Shown piece by piece: positions 44,167 through 55,447 of a DNA stretch of 64,000 bases; position 1 is the stretch's first letter, and each line of letters starts with the position of its first letter. The translations under genes and the position numbers were made by a program. This DNA comes from Streptomyces chryseus (GTDB lineage Bacteria > Actinomycetota > Actinomycetes > Streptomycetales > Streptomycetaceae). The notes below the pieces were generated by a model, which was not told the DNA's origin, ran no database searches, and saw only the letters and a program-made list of their open reading frames with translations. The stretch spans positions 1 through 64,000 of the forward strand of contig NZ_BMVO01000005.1 of NCBI RefSeq assembly GCF_014650755.1, read 5' to 3'.

Positions 44167-46052
44167 GAACGCCTCCAGGGATTGGCGAGCGGGTCGAACA
44201 AGCCCAGCGGGATGACCTTGGCCAGGCCGGAGTCCGTATCGCCCTCCGGCGTCGCCTCGGTGACCGGCGGGTCAGGATTCGACCGGTCGGTCCTGGTGGC
44301 CCGGGTGCGGGCAGCGACGCGGCGGTCTCGCCGAGAGGTCTTGGCCGGACGGGCGTTCTCCTCTGCGGGGCCGTCGTGGGCTCGCTGTAGAAGGGCAGCG
44401 GCAGCATCGGCGATCTGTTCCTCGCTCCCGCCGGGCACCTGTTCACGGGCGTGGTCCCAGGCCATCTCACCGAACGGGACGCCGACGCGGTGCAGGTGCT
44501 TCCAGAACACCGTGATCCACCGGGCCGGCTCGCTGCGGCGGTCGCGTACCCAGATGCGGGAAACGTCGTAGGGGTCGTAGTGGATCTCCCATAGCCCCTT
44601 CTTCTCCGCCACCCCGGAGTGCTGGCGGCGCATGGGGGTCAACTCGCGAGCGTCATAAGTGCGGTGGTTGATCCGGATGCCGTAGGCGTTGATCGCCTGC
44701 CACCGTTCGGGCAGCAACTCGATGTAGTCCTCTCCGCTGAGCGGGGCCGGAACGTAACCGCACGACTCCAGCAGCGTCGCGTACTTCTCGTTCGGCGAGA
44801 AGGCCCGCTTCGGAGAGTCCGGGTCCCGCAGTGCATCGTGCGGACGGTTCTGCCAGACGGCGGCGGTCCACTCCTCCAGCAAACTCTGCAACTCGGGCAA
44901 GGACCACAGCGGCCCGTTCTCCAGCCCCCGGCCCCGGCGGTCCACCGACCGGCCGGTGTAGCCCGCGACGAACTGCGCGAACAGCGTCGCCACCGACCCC
45001 AGCGTCTTCTCGATCGCGCCCTTCTCGAAGGGCGACGCCTTGTGAGTCGGCTGAAGACTGATGCCCAGGTAGCGGCAAGAGGCGCGGAAGTTGTTCGAGA
45101 TGAAGACCTTCCCGTGGTCGCAGACGATCGTGTCCGGCACGATCACCGGCCTAGCAGCCGCGTGCTCCAGCCTTTCGTCCAAAGCCAGCAGCCGCCGGTG
45201 TGGCATCGCCGACCTCGACATCCGAAGGGCCTCCGACCAGCCAGGACGCATTTCCTCCGGGGTGATGCTCCGGGCCAGGAGAGCAGAAGCGTCGGCAGCC
45301 TTCGTCGTCGGCCGCAGCACCACAGCGGCCAGCGACCTGGTCGCCAGGTCGATCATGGCCGTCAACTCGACCTTCTCGGCAATACCGTCGTCCAGCCGCA
45401 CCAGGACATCCAGCGGTGTGGAGTCGATCTGCATCCATTCGCCCGGCGCGCAGGCGGGCACCTCCCCGAACGGACCGGCCGGACGCGCGTTCACCGAACG
45501 GCGCGTGGTCGCCGAGCCCGTCGCGTGAGTGCCGGTCGCCAACCTGTCGAACAGCCGATAGAGCGTGCGCTCGGACGGCACCTCGACACCTTCCGCGTCC
45601 TCGCGTGCGTTCAGGATCTGTGTCGCCCGCCAGACCACGAAGCCGATCGTCTTCGACGACGCCTCGGCGGTTTCCTCGATCGCCTCTCGCATCGCCTCGA
45701 CCACCGCCGGGTCGACCCGGCCGAACGACGGCATTTGTTTCGCCGACCGGCCATCGGCCAGCCCGACCAGCCCGTCGCGCTGGTAGCGCTGGCGCCGCTG
45801 CTTGACGCCGCTGGCCGTCATCGCGTGCCCGGCCGCCGTCAGCTCGGCAGCCTTGGCCCGCTCCCGCTGAGCCAGCGAGTTCCGAGCCGGATCGAACTCC
45901 GGCCGTGGCGCCGTCCCCGCAGGCGCATCCGGCGGCAAGCCGTCCAGAACCTCCAGAATGTGCCTCTCCCACCAGCGGGCCTGATCAGCGGCGCTCTCCG
46001 GGAATTCCGCGATCCTGCCCGTCGGAGGCACCCGTCGCCCATTCCCCGTCAC
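44163..46052 (-). CDS. tnsB: TnsB-like DDE transposase
   Basis: 629 aa. N-terminal HTH region (ELTAAGHAMTASGVKQRRQRYQRDGLVGLADGR) followed by an rve/Mu-type DDE core: Asp in WMQIDSTPLDVLV, Asp in IVCDHGKVFISNN, Glu in SPFEKGAIEKT. A Mu-transposase C-terminal barrel (AINAYGIRINHRTYDARELTP... WEIHYDPYDVSRIWVRD) and a basic tail follow. It binds the end repeats and joins 3' ends to target DNA. Its start overlaps tnsA by 4 nt. Confidence 0.92.
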   Translation of the reverse strand: MTGNGRRVPPTGRIAEFPESAADQARWWERHILEVLDGLPPDAPAGTAPRPEFDPARNSLAQRERAKAAELTAAGHAMTASGVKQRRQRYQRDGLVGLADGRSAKQMPSFGRVDPAVVEAMREAIEETAEASSKTIGFVVWRATQILNAREDAEGVEVPSERTLYRLFDRLATGTHATGSATTRRSVNARPAGPFGEVPACAPGEWMQIDSTPLDVLVRLDDGIAEKVELTAMIDLATRSLAAVVLRPTTKAADASALLARSITPEEMRPGWSEALRMSRSAMPHRRLLALDERLEHAAARPVIVPDTIVCDHGKVFISNNFRASCRYLGISLQPTHKASPFEKGAIEKTLGSVATLFAQFVAGYTGRSVDRRGRGLENGPLWSLPELQSLLEEWTAAVWQNRPHDALRDPDSPKRAFSPNEKYATLLESCGYVPAPLSGEDYIELLPERWQAINAYGIRINHRTYDARELTPMRRQHSGVAEKKGLWEIHYDPYDVSRIWVRDRRSEPARWITVFWKHLHRVGVPFGEMAWDHAREQVPGGSEEQIADAAAALLQRAHDGPAEENARPAKTSRRDRRVAARTRATRTDRSNPDPPVTEATPEGDTDSGLAKVIPLGLFDPLANPWRRS

Positions 46053-46801
46053 CGTCCACCTCCGTCCGCCAGGCGCACGATGGTGGACGGCCCCAGCAAC
46101 TCGACCGACAGTCCCGCGGCGGCCACTTCCTGGAGCCAGAGGAGATGGAACAAGGCAGGCAGCGTCTCAAGCCGGTCGCCGGCAGCATCAGCCCCGACCA
46201 TCAGTGGGACCGGAGCCGAGAGCGTTGCCCGGAGCCGGTCCGCAACCGGTCCATGCAGGCACCGCGGATGCCGGTAGCGCGACAGCCACCGCACATTCGC
46301 CAGTAGCACCGCCTCCGGCACCCCGACCCGCTCGAAGGCCCATCCCGCCTGGCCGCAGGCCAGGCGGGTGACCTCGAACGCCTCGGCGTCCTTCGGCTCG
46401 ATCCGTTCATCGGCGCGGACGTCGACAACCACCGCCGAGCCGTCCGTGCGGCGTACGAAGTAGTCCGGAGCGTGCCGACGCTCCCGCTTGCCGTCGTGCC
46501 AGTGCAGCCAGAACGGTTGCGAGGCGATCCCCGTCACCTCGGGATCGAAGTCCATCAGTAAAAGCCGGTCCCGCTCCAGCCACGACTCGAAACCGACGTG
46601 CTGGCCGGTCGTCGCCGCCCAGTACCAGCCGGAGAAGTGACGCTCACCGCGAGACCAGCGAAACGGTCGTACGGCAGCCACGTCCTCGAACCGGGCCGTC
46701 ACACAGTCCAGCAGCGGACGCCGCCGACACTCCCGTACAGCATCCACGTACGACAGCTCGACGTACGGCTCCGCAAGATCCACCCCGACCGGTACGGCCA
46801 C
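46049..46801 (-). CDS. tnsA: TnsA-like 5'-strand endonuclease
   Basis: 250 aa. Restriction-fold nuclease with Glu in VGFESWLERDRLLLMDFD, Asp in RRHAPDYFVRR and VVVDVRADER where canonical TnsA has a Q/E-x-K. The lysine position is Arg. TnsA cuts the 5' strands so that the element moves by cut-and-paste. The C-terminal part (SAPVPLMVGADAAGDRLETLPALFHLLWLQEVAA) is a TnsA C-domain-like helical bundle. It is first in the transposition operon, with its start 27 nt from repeat R1. Confidence 0.85.
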   Translation of the reverse strand: MAVPVGVDLAEPYVELSYVDAVRECRRRPLLDCVTARFEDVAAVRPFRWSRGERHFSGWYWAATTGQHVGFESWLERDRLLLMDFDPEVTGIASQPFWLHWHDGKRERRHAPDYFVRRTDGSAVVVDVRADERIEPKDAEAFEVTRLACGQAGWAFERVGVPEAVLLANVRWLSRYRHPRCLHGPVADRLRATLSAPVPLMVGADAAGDRLETLPALFHLLWLQEVAAAGLSVELLGPSTIVRLADGGGR

Positions 46802-46827
46802 CCAGCACCCCCAGTACGTCCCCTCGT

Positions 46828-46847
46828 ACGACTAGGTTCGCTGGCAA
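46828..46847. repeat. Transposon end repeat R1
   Basis: ACGACTAGGTTCGCTGGCAA; 30 bp from R2 in the same orientation. Confidence 0.78.
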
Positions 46848-46857
46848 GGAAGCCGGA

Positions 46858-46878
46858 ACGACTGAGTTCGCTGTCAAA
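46858..46878. repeat. Transposon end repeat R2
   Basis: Begins ACGACTGAGTTCGCTGTCAA; outermost right-end repeat, 18 bp inside the proposed terminus at 46896. Confidence 0.8.
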
Positions 46879-46917
46879 CGCCTCGATTGGATGACAGCGG
46901 TCAGCGGAGGTCCGGGC

Positions 46918-46946
46918 ATGACCGAATCGCGGTCATGTACTAGAGT
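46918..46946 (+). promoter_or_regulatory. acnA promoter
   Basis: ATGACC (46918-46923), 17 bp, TAGAGT (46941-46946, fits TAGRRT). It begins only 22 bp from the transposon end, so the insertion left the core promoter intact. Confidence 0.6.
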
Positions 46947-46964
46947 TATCTCGACATCGAGATA
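46947..46964. promoter_or_regulatory. Operator TATCTCGA-CA-TCGAGATA at acnA
   Basis: TATCTCGACATCGAGATA, perfect 8-bp arms around CA, starting directly after the -10 and covering the predicted start point. It contains ATCTC-N6-GAGAT, identical in half-sites and spacing to the site at 41342-41357. Confidence 0.75.
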
Positions 46965-47006
46965 TCTGCCGAAGGCGTACCGCAGCCGCCGACCGGTAAG
47001 GGTGAC

Positions 47007-47025
47007 CTAACTAAGTCTTACCTTA
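47007..47025. promoter_or_regulatory. DtxR/DmdR-type iron box in acnA leader
   Basis: CTAACTAAGTCTTACCTTA; its reverse complement fits the DtxR/IdeR consensus TWAGGTWAGSCTWACCTWA at 15 of 19 positions. It lies about 55 bp after the predicted transcription start and 69 bp before the start codon. Confidence 0.65.
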
Positions 47026-47063
47026 GCGGATGGCCAGGGGGTCGTGGCGGCAGGATGCGGTAA

Positions 47064-49901
<2,838 letters not shown>

Positions 49902-49923
49902 TCGTCACCGCCTGACGACCGAG

Positions 49924-49953
49924 GGGCCGCATCCCAGCGACGGGGTGCGGCCC
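49924..49953 (+). terminator. acnA terminator hairpin
   Basis: GGGCCGCATCCC / GGGGTGCGGCCC with one G-T mismatch, 23 nt after the acnA stop. Confidence 0.7.
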
Positions 49954-49972
49954 TTCGGCGATCCCCGTGCGG

Positions 49973-50185
49973 TCAGAGCGCGCCGTTCCTGACGGCGGTG
50001 ACGAAGTGCGCCCAGCCCGCGGCCCGGAACACGAGCGCGGGGCCCCCGGGTGCGGTCTTGCTGTCGCGGACAGGTATGAAGCCACCGGGGCAGTCGTCGG
50101 CGACCTCGACGCAATCGCCCCCGTCGCCGTTGCTGTACGAGGACTTGCGCCACGCGGCTGTGCTCAGGTCAGGTGTGGTGATCAT
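49973..50185 (-). CDS. DUF397 protein
   Basis: 70 aa: WRKSSYSNGDGGDCVEVAD then PVRDSKTAPGGPALVFRAAGWAHFVTAVRNG, the full DUF397 domain. It overlaps the end of the XRE regulator gene by 17 nt. Such pairs (as in the WhiJ/AbaA-type clusters) are common in Streptomyces; the small protein is thought to antagonise its paired regulator. Confidence 0.92.
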   Translation of the reverse strand: MITTPDLSTAAWRKSSYSNGDGGDCVEVADDCPGGFIPVRDSKTAPGGPALVFRAAGWAHFVTAVRNGAL

Positions 50186-51014
50186 GTGTCGTGTAGTCCT
50201 TCGCCGCCGACTCGATCAGGGCCAGGGACGCCTCCGGCGACAGCGCGGCGGCCCTGGCCAGATCGTAGGCGGATCGGAACTGGGCGACCAGGGCGGGTTC
50301 TTCGACGAGCTGGTCTGTATAGGAGCCTTCGGTGTAGACGACGGGCGGCTCGTCGGTGAAGTCCATCAGCGACACGTTGGTATTGAGGAACGGATGGGGT
50401 CCGGCGCTGAAGGGCATGACCTGGAGCACGACATGGGGCCGGGTGTGCGCCGCCTTGAGCAGGTGCATGAGCTGGCCGTGCATGACAGCGGGACCGCCGA
50501 CCGGCACGCGCAGCATGGCCTCGTGGGTGATCACCCAGAACACCGGCGCCGTGGGCGAGTCGAGCAGCTCCGCCCGTTCCATCCTGGTGCCGACGTGCCC
50601 CTCGATCACCGACTGCGCGGCGAACGGGTGGGCGCCACGGGTCAGTGCCCGCGCGTAGCCCTCCGTCTGCAACAGCCCCGGAACCAGCATGGACCCGAAC
50701 TGGCTGATCGCTGTCGCCCGCTGCTGCAAGTCCGCCGCGTCGGCGAAGTACTCGGCGACCTTCGACTTGCGTGCGAGGCGGCACAGGCGCTGAAGGTGCT
50801 CACCACTGCCCAGCACACCGTCGAGCATCTTCGACAGATCGAACTGAGGCCGCCGCGTCGCGCCCTCCAACTGGCCGATGTACGCACCGGAGCAGAAGAC
50901 CTGCTCCCCGAGCTGCTCCTGTGAGTGGCCACCGGCTTCGCGCAGGCGGCGCAGTTCCGAGCCGTAGAACGACCTCGGGTCGGTGTACGGATCGAGGTCC
51001 TTGGGCTGAGGCAT
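50169..51014 (-). CDS. XRE regulator with DUF5753 (Scr1-type)
   Basis: 281 aa. HTH at about 15-70 (YGSELRRLREAGGHSQEQLGEQVFCSGAYIGQLEGATRRP), then the Scr1/DUF5753 ligand-binding region (FGSMLVPGLLQTEGYARAL... RMERAELLDSPTAPVFWVITHEAMLRVPVGG). AAGGAG lies 7 nt before the ATG at 51014; a further 94 open codons upstream are noncoding in character. It is coupled to the DUF397 gene. Confidence 0.92.
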   Translation of the reverse strand: MPQPKDLDPYTDPRSFYGSELRRLREAGGHSQEQLGEQVFCSGAYIGQLEGATRRPQFDLSKMLDGVLGSGEHLQRLCRLARKSKVAEYFADAADLQQRATAISQFGSMLVPGLLQTEGYARALTRGAHPFAAQSVIEGHVGTRMERAELLDSPTAPVFWVITHEAMLRVPVGGPAVMHGQLMHLLKAAHTRPHVVLQVMPFSAGPHPFLNTNVSLMDFTDEPPVVYTEGSYTDQLVEEPALVAQFRSAYDLARAAALSPEASLALIESAAKDYTTHDHHT

Positions 51015-51106
51015 GGGCAACGCTCCTTCCGCGCACACCGAGCGTAGCCGCCCGCAGTGACACTGCGCACACGAACGATTACAACGCCGTGGTGGATGCG
51101 GGGCAG

Positions 51107-51134
51107 GGAGGACCGGCCGCCGGACCGGTCCTCC
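51107..51134 (-). terminator. Terminator of the GH92 gene
   Basis: GGAGGACCGG (51107-51116) and CCGGTCCTCC (51125-51134) around an 8-nt loop, 12 nt past the GH92 stop. Confidence 0.75.
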
Positions 51135-51145
51135 CCGTGCCCGGG

Positions 51146-54100
51146 TCACCCCAGGAGTTCCACCTCGGCGAGGGTCGCCGGTCCGTCCGGTACCAGCCGG
51201 TACTTCTCGTACCTGTGGGCGCCGGCGACGGTGAAGACGCGGGTCTGGTGGTCCCAGGCGAAGGACTCTCCCGTACGCCTGTCGAGGTCCCTCCACGTCT
51301 CACCGTCCCGCGAGCCCTGGAGCACCCAGCCCCGAGGGGCCTTGGCGCGGTCCGAGGACGTGAGGGTGTACTGGAGGGCGCGGGTGTCCGGCTTCACCGG
51401 CAGGTCGAGACTCTCGAACTGCCCGTCCGTGGCCGACGAGTTGTCGGACAGCGGACCTGAGGCCGTGATCGCGTCCGCGCGCGGCGACGGCACCTTGTCG
51501 TCCTGGGTGATCGAGACGGGCGCGGCCTTCCTGCCCGTGCCCCACGACGACGGCTCGGGGCCCATGTCGAACTCCAGCGTCCCGCCGCGCGCGAGCACGC
51601 TGTGCGGCAGCGCGGTGGACTTCCACGGCTTGCCGTTGACCTTCAGGCCCTGGACGTAGATGTTCTTCGCGCTGTTCTCCGGCGCCCTGACCACCAGGTC
51701 GCGGCCGTTCTCCAGGTGGACGGTCGCCTTGGTGAAGAGCGGTGAGCCGATCGCGTACTCGCCGCTGCCCATGACCAGCGGGTAGAAGCCGAGCGCGGAG
51801 AAGAGGTACCAGGCGGACTGCTCGCCGTTGTCCTCGTCGCCGTGGTAGCCCTGGCCGATCTCACTGCCGGTGTAGAGGCGGGAGAGGACCTCGCGGACCT
51901 TCTCCTGCGTCTTCCAGGGCTTGCCCGCCGCGTTGTACATGTACGTCGCGTGGTGGGCCACCTGGTTGCTGTGCCCGTACATGCCCATCCGTACGTCGCG
52001 CGCCTCCGTCATCTCGTGGATGACGCCGCCGTACGAGCCGGCGAACTCGGGGGCGGCCGTCTCCGGGGTGGAGAAGTACCGGTCGAGCTTGTCGCCGAGG
52101 CCGGCCCGGCCGCCGTAGAGGTTGGCGAGGCCGCGGGAGTCCTGGGGCGCGGTGAAGGCGTAGCCCCAGCCGTTGGTCTCCGTGTAGTCGTATCCCCAGA
52201 CGCGCGGGTCGTACTTCTCGGAGGGGACGCGCCAGCCGCCCTTGAGGTCGCGGCCCTGGAAGAAGCCGGCCTTGTCGTCGAAGAGCTTGACGTAGTTGCG
52301 GGCGCGGTTGAGGAAGTATGCCGCCTCCTCCTTGTAGCGCGCCTTCTTCGTCTTCTGGTGGAGCGCCTCGCCCATCTTCGCGAGGCCGTAGTCGTTGAGG
52401 TAGCCCTCCAGTGACCAGGAGAGGCCCTCGTGGGTCTCGGTGGAGGCGTACCCGAGGAACGGGGACGTCTTCATGCCCTTGCGGCCCACACCGGACGAGG
52501 GCGGCACGACGGTGGCGTTCTTGAGCGCCGCCTCGTACGCCGCCTCGGCGTCGAACCCGACGCCCTTGACGTACGCGTCGGCGAAGGCCACGTCGGAGCT
52601 GGTGCCGGTCATCAGGTCGGCGTAACCGGGCGAGGACCAGCGGGAGATCCAGCCGCCGTCCTTGTACTGCTGGACGAAGCCGTCGACGAGCTTGCCGGCC
52701 TTCTTCGGGGTGAGGAAGGAGTACGCCGGCCAGGTCGTCCGGTAGGTGTCCCAGAAGCCGTTGTTGACGTACACCTCGCCGTCGACGATCTTCGCGCCGG
52801 TGTGGGTGGGGGTGTCGGGGCCCGGCTGCTTGGAGAAGGGGCTCGCGTACTGCTGCTTCGGGCGGGCCCTGGTGCCGGTGTTCTCGAAGCCCGAGTTCGG
52901 ATACAGGTACAGCCGGTAGAGGCTGGAGTAGAGGGTCGTCAGCTGGTCGCGGCTCGCGCCCTCGACCTCGACGCGCCCGAGCAGGTCGTCCCAGGCGTCC
53001 CGCGCCCGGTCCCTGACGCGCTCGAATGAGGTGCCCGCTGGGATCTCGTCGGCGAGGTTCTTCTTCGCCTGGTCCACACTGATGAGTGAGGTCGCCAGCC
53101 GCAGGGTCACCTGACGGTCGGCGCCCGGCTCGAAGCGCAGATAGCCGGTGACGTCGTCGCCCCCGCCGCCGCTGAGCTTGCCGCTCCCGGTGACCGGCGC
53201 GTCGAAGACGCCGTACACGAAGAGCCTGGTGGCGCCGGTGGACAGGCCGCTCTTGACGTCCGAGAAGCCCGTGAAGGAGCGGGTGGCCGGGTCGAGGGTG
53301 AGACCGCCGTCGTTCGACACGTTGTCGAACATCACGCTCGCGTCCTCGCCCGGATAGGTGAACCGCATCATCGCCGCGTGGTCGGTCGGGGTCATCTCGG
53401 CCTTGAGGCCGTTCTCGAAGGTGACCCCGTACTCGTGCGGCTTGGCCGTCTCGTTCTCGTGGCGGAACGGCAGGGCGCGCGCCTTGCGGCCGGCGTCCGG
53501 GGTGCCCGCCACGGCGGACGGCATCAGCTGGAACGTCTGCCGGTCGCCCATCCAGGGGCTCGGCTCGTGGCTCGCGCTGAACGCCTGGAGGGTGGGCAGG
53601 TTGTCGCTGTTGTTGCCGCGGGCGTAGTCGTACAGCCAGCTGGTGGAGGCGGCGTTCGTCACCGGCGTCCAGAAGTTGAACCCGTGCGGAACGGCGGTCG
53701 CGGGAATGTTGTTGCCGCGCGAGAAGGCGCCGCTGGAGTGGGTGCCGCGCGTGGTCGAGACGTAGTCGGAGAAGTGCGCCAGGCGCTTCTCCGGGGCCTT
53801 GGGGGCAAGGGTGACGTCGTCCACCCAGCCGCTGAACTTCGCGGGCCCCTTGGGCGAGTCGTACGCCACCAGCACCCGGTCGACGGTCTTGCCGGCCGCG
53901 ACCGCGCCGATCCGCGACGCCTTGTGGTTCCACTGGTTGACGTACAGCGTCTTGGACGCCCCCTGGCCCTGCGGGGACAGGACCGCGCCGTGCTGGTCGA
54001 CGGCGCGCAGGTCACTCAGATAGGTGCCGTCCGTGAAGGCCAGGTCCACCGACACGTGGGTGGCCGGGTACGCGAGGTCGGTCTCCGGGAGGGACGGGAA

Positions 54101-54982
54101 GACCCGGTACGACAGCTCGGTGTCCCGCGTGATCCGCGTGTCGACGTCGAAGACCTTGTTGTACGAGTACGCCCGGCCGTCGGCCTTGTGCGTACCGGCG
54201 TACCGCAGCGCGCGCTTCCCCGTGAACCCCGCGCCCGCCTTCGCGGTGGGGGAGCCGGAGGGCCCGCGGTCGACCTGGCTGCGCATGTCCTGGGGCGCGG
54301 GCGTGGCGGTGTCACCGTTCGAGAACTGAACGTCCGCCAGTTGGGTGGCGTCGGACGCGCCGTTGTTCCGGGTGATCTCCAGCCGGTAGTGCGCGTACGC
54401 CGTCGTGTTCGTGAAGCCGTAGCTCTTCGTCTCGAACCGCTTGGCGAAGGTCTGACCCGCGCGGGAGTCGAGGACCTGCCACTCCTTGCCGTCGGCCGAC
54501 CCCTTCAGGATCCAGTCCTTCGGGTCGCGCTCGGCGTGGTCGTTGGCGGAAGTGAGGGCGTATGTCACCAGCTTGGCCGGTTCGTCCAGGTCGAACTCGA
54601 TCCATGCCGACGGTTCGAAGGCCAGCCACTTGGTGGCGGGCTGGACGTCGACGAGGTTCTCCTTGGTCTCGCCGCCGCCGGTGTTCTCGCCGCTGGCGCG
54701 CAGCTCGACGACCTGGTCGGTCACATTGCCCGGGATCCCGGAGCTGAACCCGCCGTCCACGCCCGAGGCGCGCTTCTCGCCGCCGGGGGTGACTTCCACC
54801 GTATTGCGCCAGTCTGGCTGGGGTTCGTCCGCCTCGAAGGAGGAGCTGAAGGTCTGCTCCGGCGGCGCCGGCCGGTCGGGTCGCGCGACGGCCGCCGAGG
54901 GGGCCGTCACCACCAGCAGGAGGGCGGTCGCCGCGACGGCGGCCGCGGTGGGGCCTTGCGCGTACCGAGGTCTGTACTGCAT
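51146..54982 (-). CDS. Secreted GH92 alpha-mannosidase with F5/8-type C domains
   Basis: 1278 aa. Signal peptide at 1-33 (AAAVAATALLLVVTAPSAAVA). An F5/8-type C/CBM32-like domain (about 60-230; GENTGGGETKENLVDVQPATKWLAFEPSAWIEFDL) and a beta-sandwich spacer follow. The GH92 catalytic region (about 400-1130) holds NNGFWDTYRTTWPAYSFLTP, SSPGYADLMTGTSSDVAFADAYVKG and GDEDNGEQSAWYLFSALGFYPL. A second F5/8-like domain lies at the C-terminus (ALQYTLTSSDRAKAPRGWVLQGSRDGETWRDLD). GH92 enzymes are calcium-dependent exo-mannosidases acting on N-glycan-type mannans. It is divergent from ngcE, which suggests joint use of glycoprotein or cell-wall glycans. Confidence 0.93.
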   Translation of the reverse strand: MQYRPRYAQGPTAAAVAATALLLVVTAPSAAVARPDRPAPPEQTFSSSFEADEPQPDWRNTVEVTPGGEKRASGVDGGFSSGIPGNVTDQVVELRASGENTGGGETKENLVDVQPATKWLAFEPSAWIEFDLDEPAKLVTYALTSANDHAERDPKDWILKGSADGKEWQVLDSRAGQTFAKRFETKSYGFTNTTAYAHYRLEITRNNGASDATQLADVQFSNGDTATPAPQDMRSQVDRGPSGSPTAKAGAGFTGKRALRYAGTHKADGRAYSYNKVFDVDTRITRDTELSYRVFPSLPETDLAYPATHVSVDLAFTDGTYLSDLRAVDQHGAVLSPQGQGASKTLYVNQWNHKASRIGAVAAGKTVDRVLVAYDSPKGPAKFSGWVDDVTLAPKAPEKRLAHFSDYVSTTRGTHSSGAFSRGNNIPATAVPHGFNFWTPVTNAASTSWLYDYARGNNSDNLPTLQAFSASHEPSPWMGDRQTFQLMPSAVAGTPDAGRKARALPFRHENETAKPHEYGVTFENGLKAEMTPTDHAAMMRFTYPGEDASVMFDNVSNDGGLTLDPATRSFTGFSDVKSGLSTGATRLFVYGVFDAPVTGSGKLSGGGGDDVTGYLRFEPGADRQVTLRLATSLISVDQAKKNLADEIPAGTSFERVRDRARDAWDDLLGRVEVEGASRDQLTTLYSSLYRLYLYPNSGFENTGTRARPKQQYASPFSKQPGPDTPTHTGAKIVDGEVYVNNGFWDTYRTTWPAYSFLTPKKAGKLVDGFVQQYKDGGWISRWSSPGYADLMTGTSSDVAFADAYVKGVGFDAEAAYEAALKNATVVPPSSGVGRKGMKTSPFLGYASTETHEGLSWSLEGYLNDYGLAKMGEALHQKTKKARYKEEAAYFLNRARNYVKLFDDKAGFFQGRDLKGGWRVPSEKYDPRVWGYDYTETNGWGYAFTAPQDSRGLANLYGGRAGLGDKLDRYFSTPETAAPEFAGSYGGVIHEMTEARDVRMGMYGHSNQVAHHATYMYNAAGKPWKTQEKVREVLSRLYTGSEIGQGYHGDEDNGEQSAWYLFSALGFYPLVMGSGEYAIGSPLFTKATVHLENGRDLVVRAPENSAKNIYVQGLKVNGKPWKSTALPHSVLARGGTLEFDMGPEPSSWGTGRKAAPVSITQDDKVPSPRADAITASGPLSDNSSATDGQFESLDLPVKPDTRALQYTLTSSDRAKAPRGWVLQGSRDGETWRDLDRRTGESFAWDHQTRVFTVAGAHRYEKYRLVPDGPATLAEVELLG

Positions 54983-55002
54983 CCCGGGCTTTCCTCCCCT
55001 TG

Positions 55003-55014
55003 GACAACGTTGTC
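55003..55014. promoter_or_regulatory. LacI/ROK-type operator at GH92
   Basis: GACAACGTTGTC, a perfect 12-bp palindrome 21 nt upstream of the GH92 start codon. Its right half CGTTGTCAT recurs upstream of xylF (60168-60176). Confidence 0.65.
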
Positions 55015-55447
55015 ATGAGCGGTGCAACGGGGTCCAGTAGGGAGCCAAGTCGCCGATGCTGTCAAGGGTGTTGTACGGGGCGGGGGAGGCGAAGGGGACG
55101 CGCCGTGTTTACGGAGCCGAACGGACGACTACGTGCGCGTTCCAGATATCCGCGAGGTCTCAACTCGGGAAAGCTTGCCGTCCAACCTTGCTTTCGATCT
55201 TGCTCAGTTGACCGGAAGTGGACTATACCTGTCGGCGTCCGCAACGCAGCTTTGCGGAAGCGGACCAGGGGGACGGGGAGCAGTGGGGGAAGCCGCGTGA
55301 CGGCTGCCGAAAGCTGTGTCCGACGTACTTACTGCAACTCAGCACGACCCAGCGTCATTTGACTGCGGTGGCGGGGCCCTTCGCCTAGGCGATAAGTACG
55401 GGCGACCGGTACACCGCCTGAGTCCTGGAGAAGGCGAGGACTTGAGC
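55015..55447. other. GH92-ngcE intergenic regulatory region
   Basis: About 430 bp without a gene I can support. It contains an AT-richer stretch (55141-55235) probably holding the ngcE promoter, and a DasR-like sequence (separate entry). The ngcE RBS GAGGA is at 55436-55440. Confidence 0.55.
55217..55232. promoter_or_regulatory. Weak DasR-like (dre) site upstream of ngcE
   Basis: AGTGGACTATACCTGT matches the dre consensus (A[GC]TGGTCTAGACCA[GC]T) at 11 of 16 positions. DasR controls amino-sugar uptake in Streptomyces, so the site is plausible, but the match is modest. Confidence 0.35.

Larger units (their letters stand above)
41441..46896. mobile_element. Tn7-like transposon (TnsABC-TniQ type)
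   Basis: About 5.46 kb. Minus-strand genes tnsA, tnsB, tnsC and tniQ run inward from the right end, with an LRR/zinc cargo gene at the left. Both ends carry 20-bp transposase-binding repeats (consensus ACGACTNRGTTNGCTGNCAA). The proposed ends are TGTC at 41441 and GACA at 46893-46896, as is usual for TGT...ACA elements. Flanks GCGGA (41436-41440) and GCGGT (46897-46901) would be a 5-bp target duplication with one mismatch, so the exact right end is uncertain. It splits the HTH-murA/acnA intergenic region and has visibly less GC-extreme codons than the flanks. Confidence 0.85.

Noticed and set aside
41436..46901. Perfect 5-bp target-site duplication for the transposon
   Set aside because: GCGGA and GCGGT differ at one base and the right terminus is ambiguous, so the duplication is reported only as approximate.
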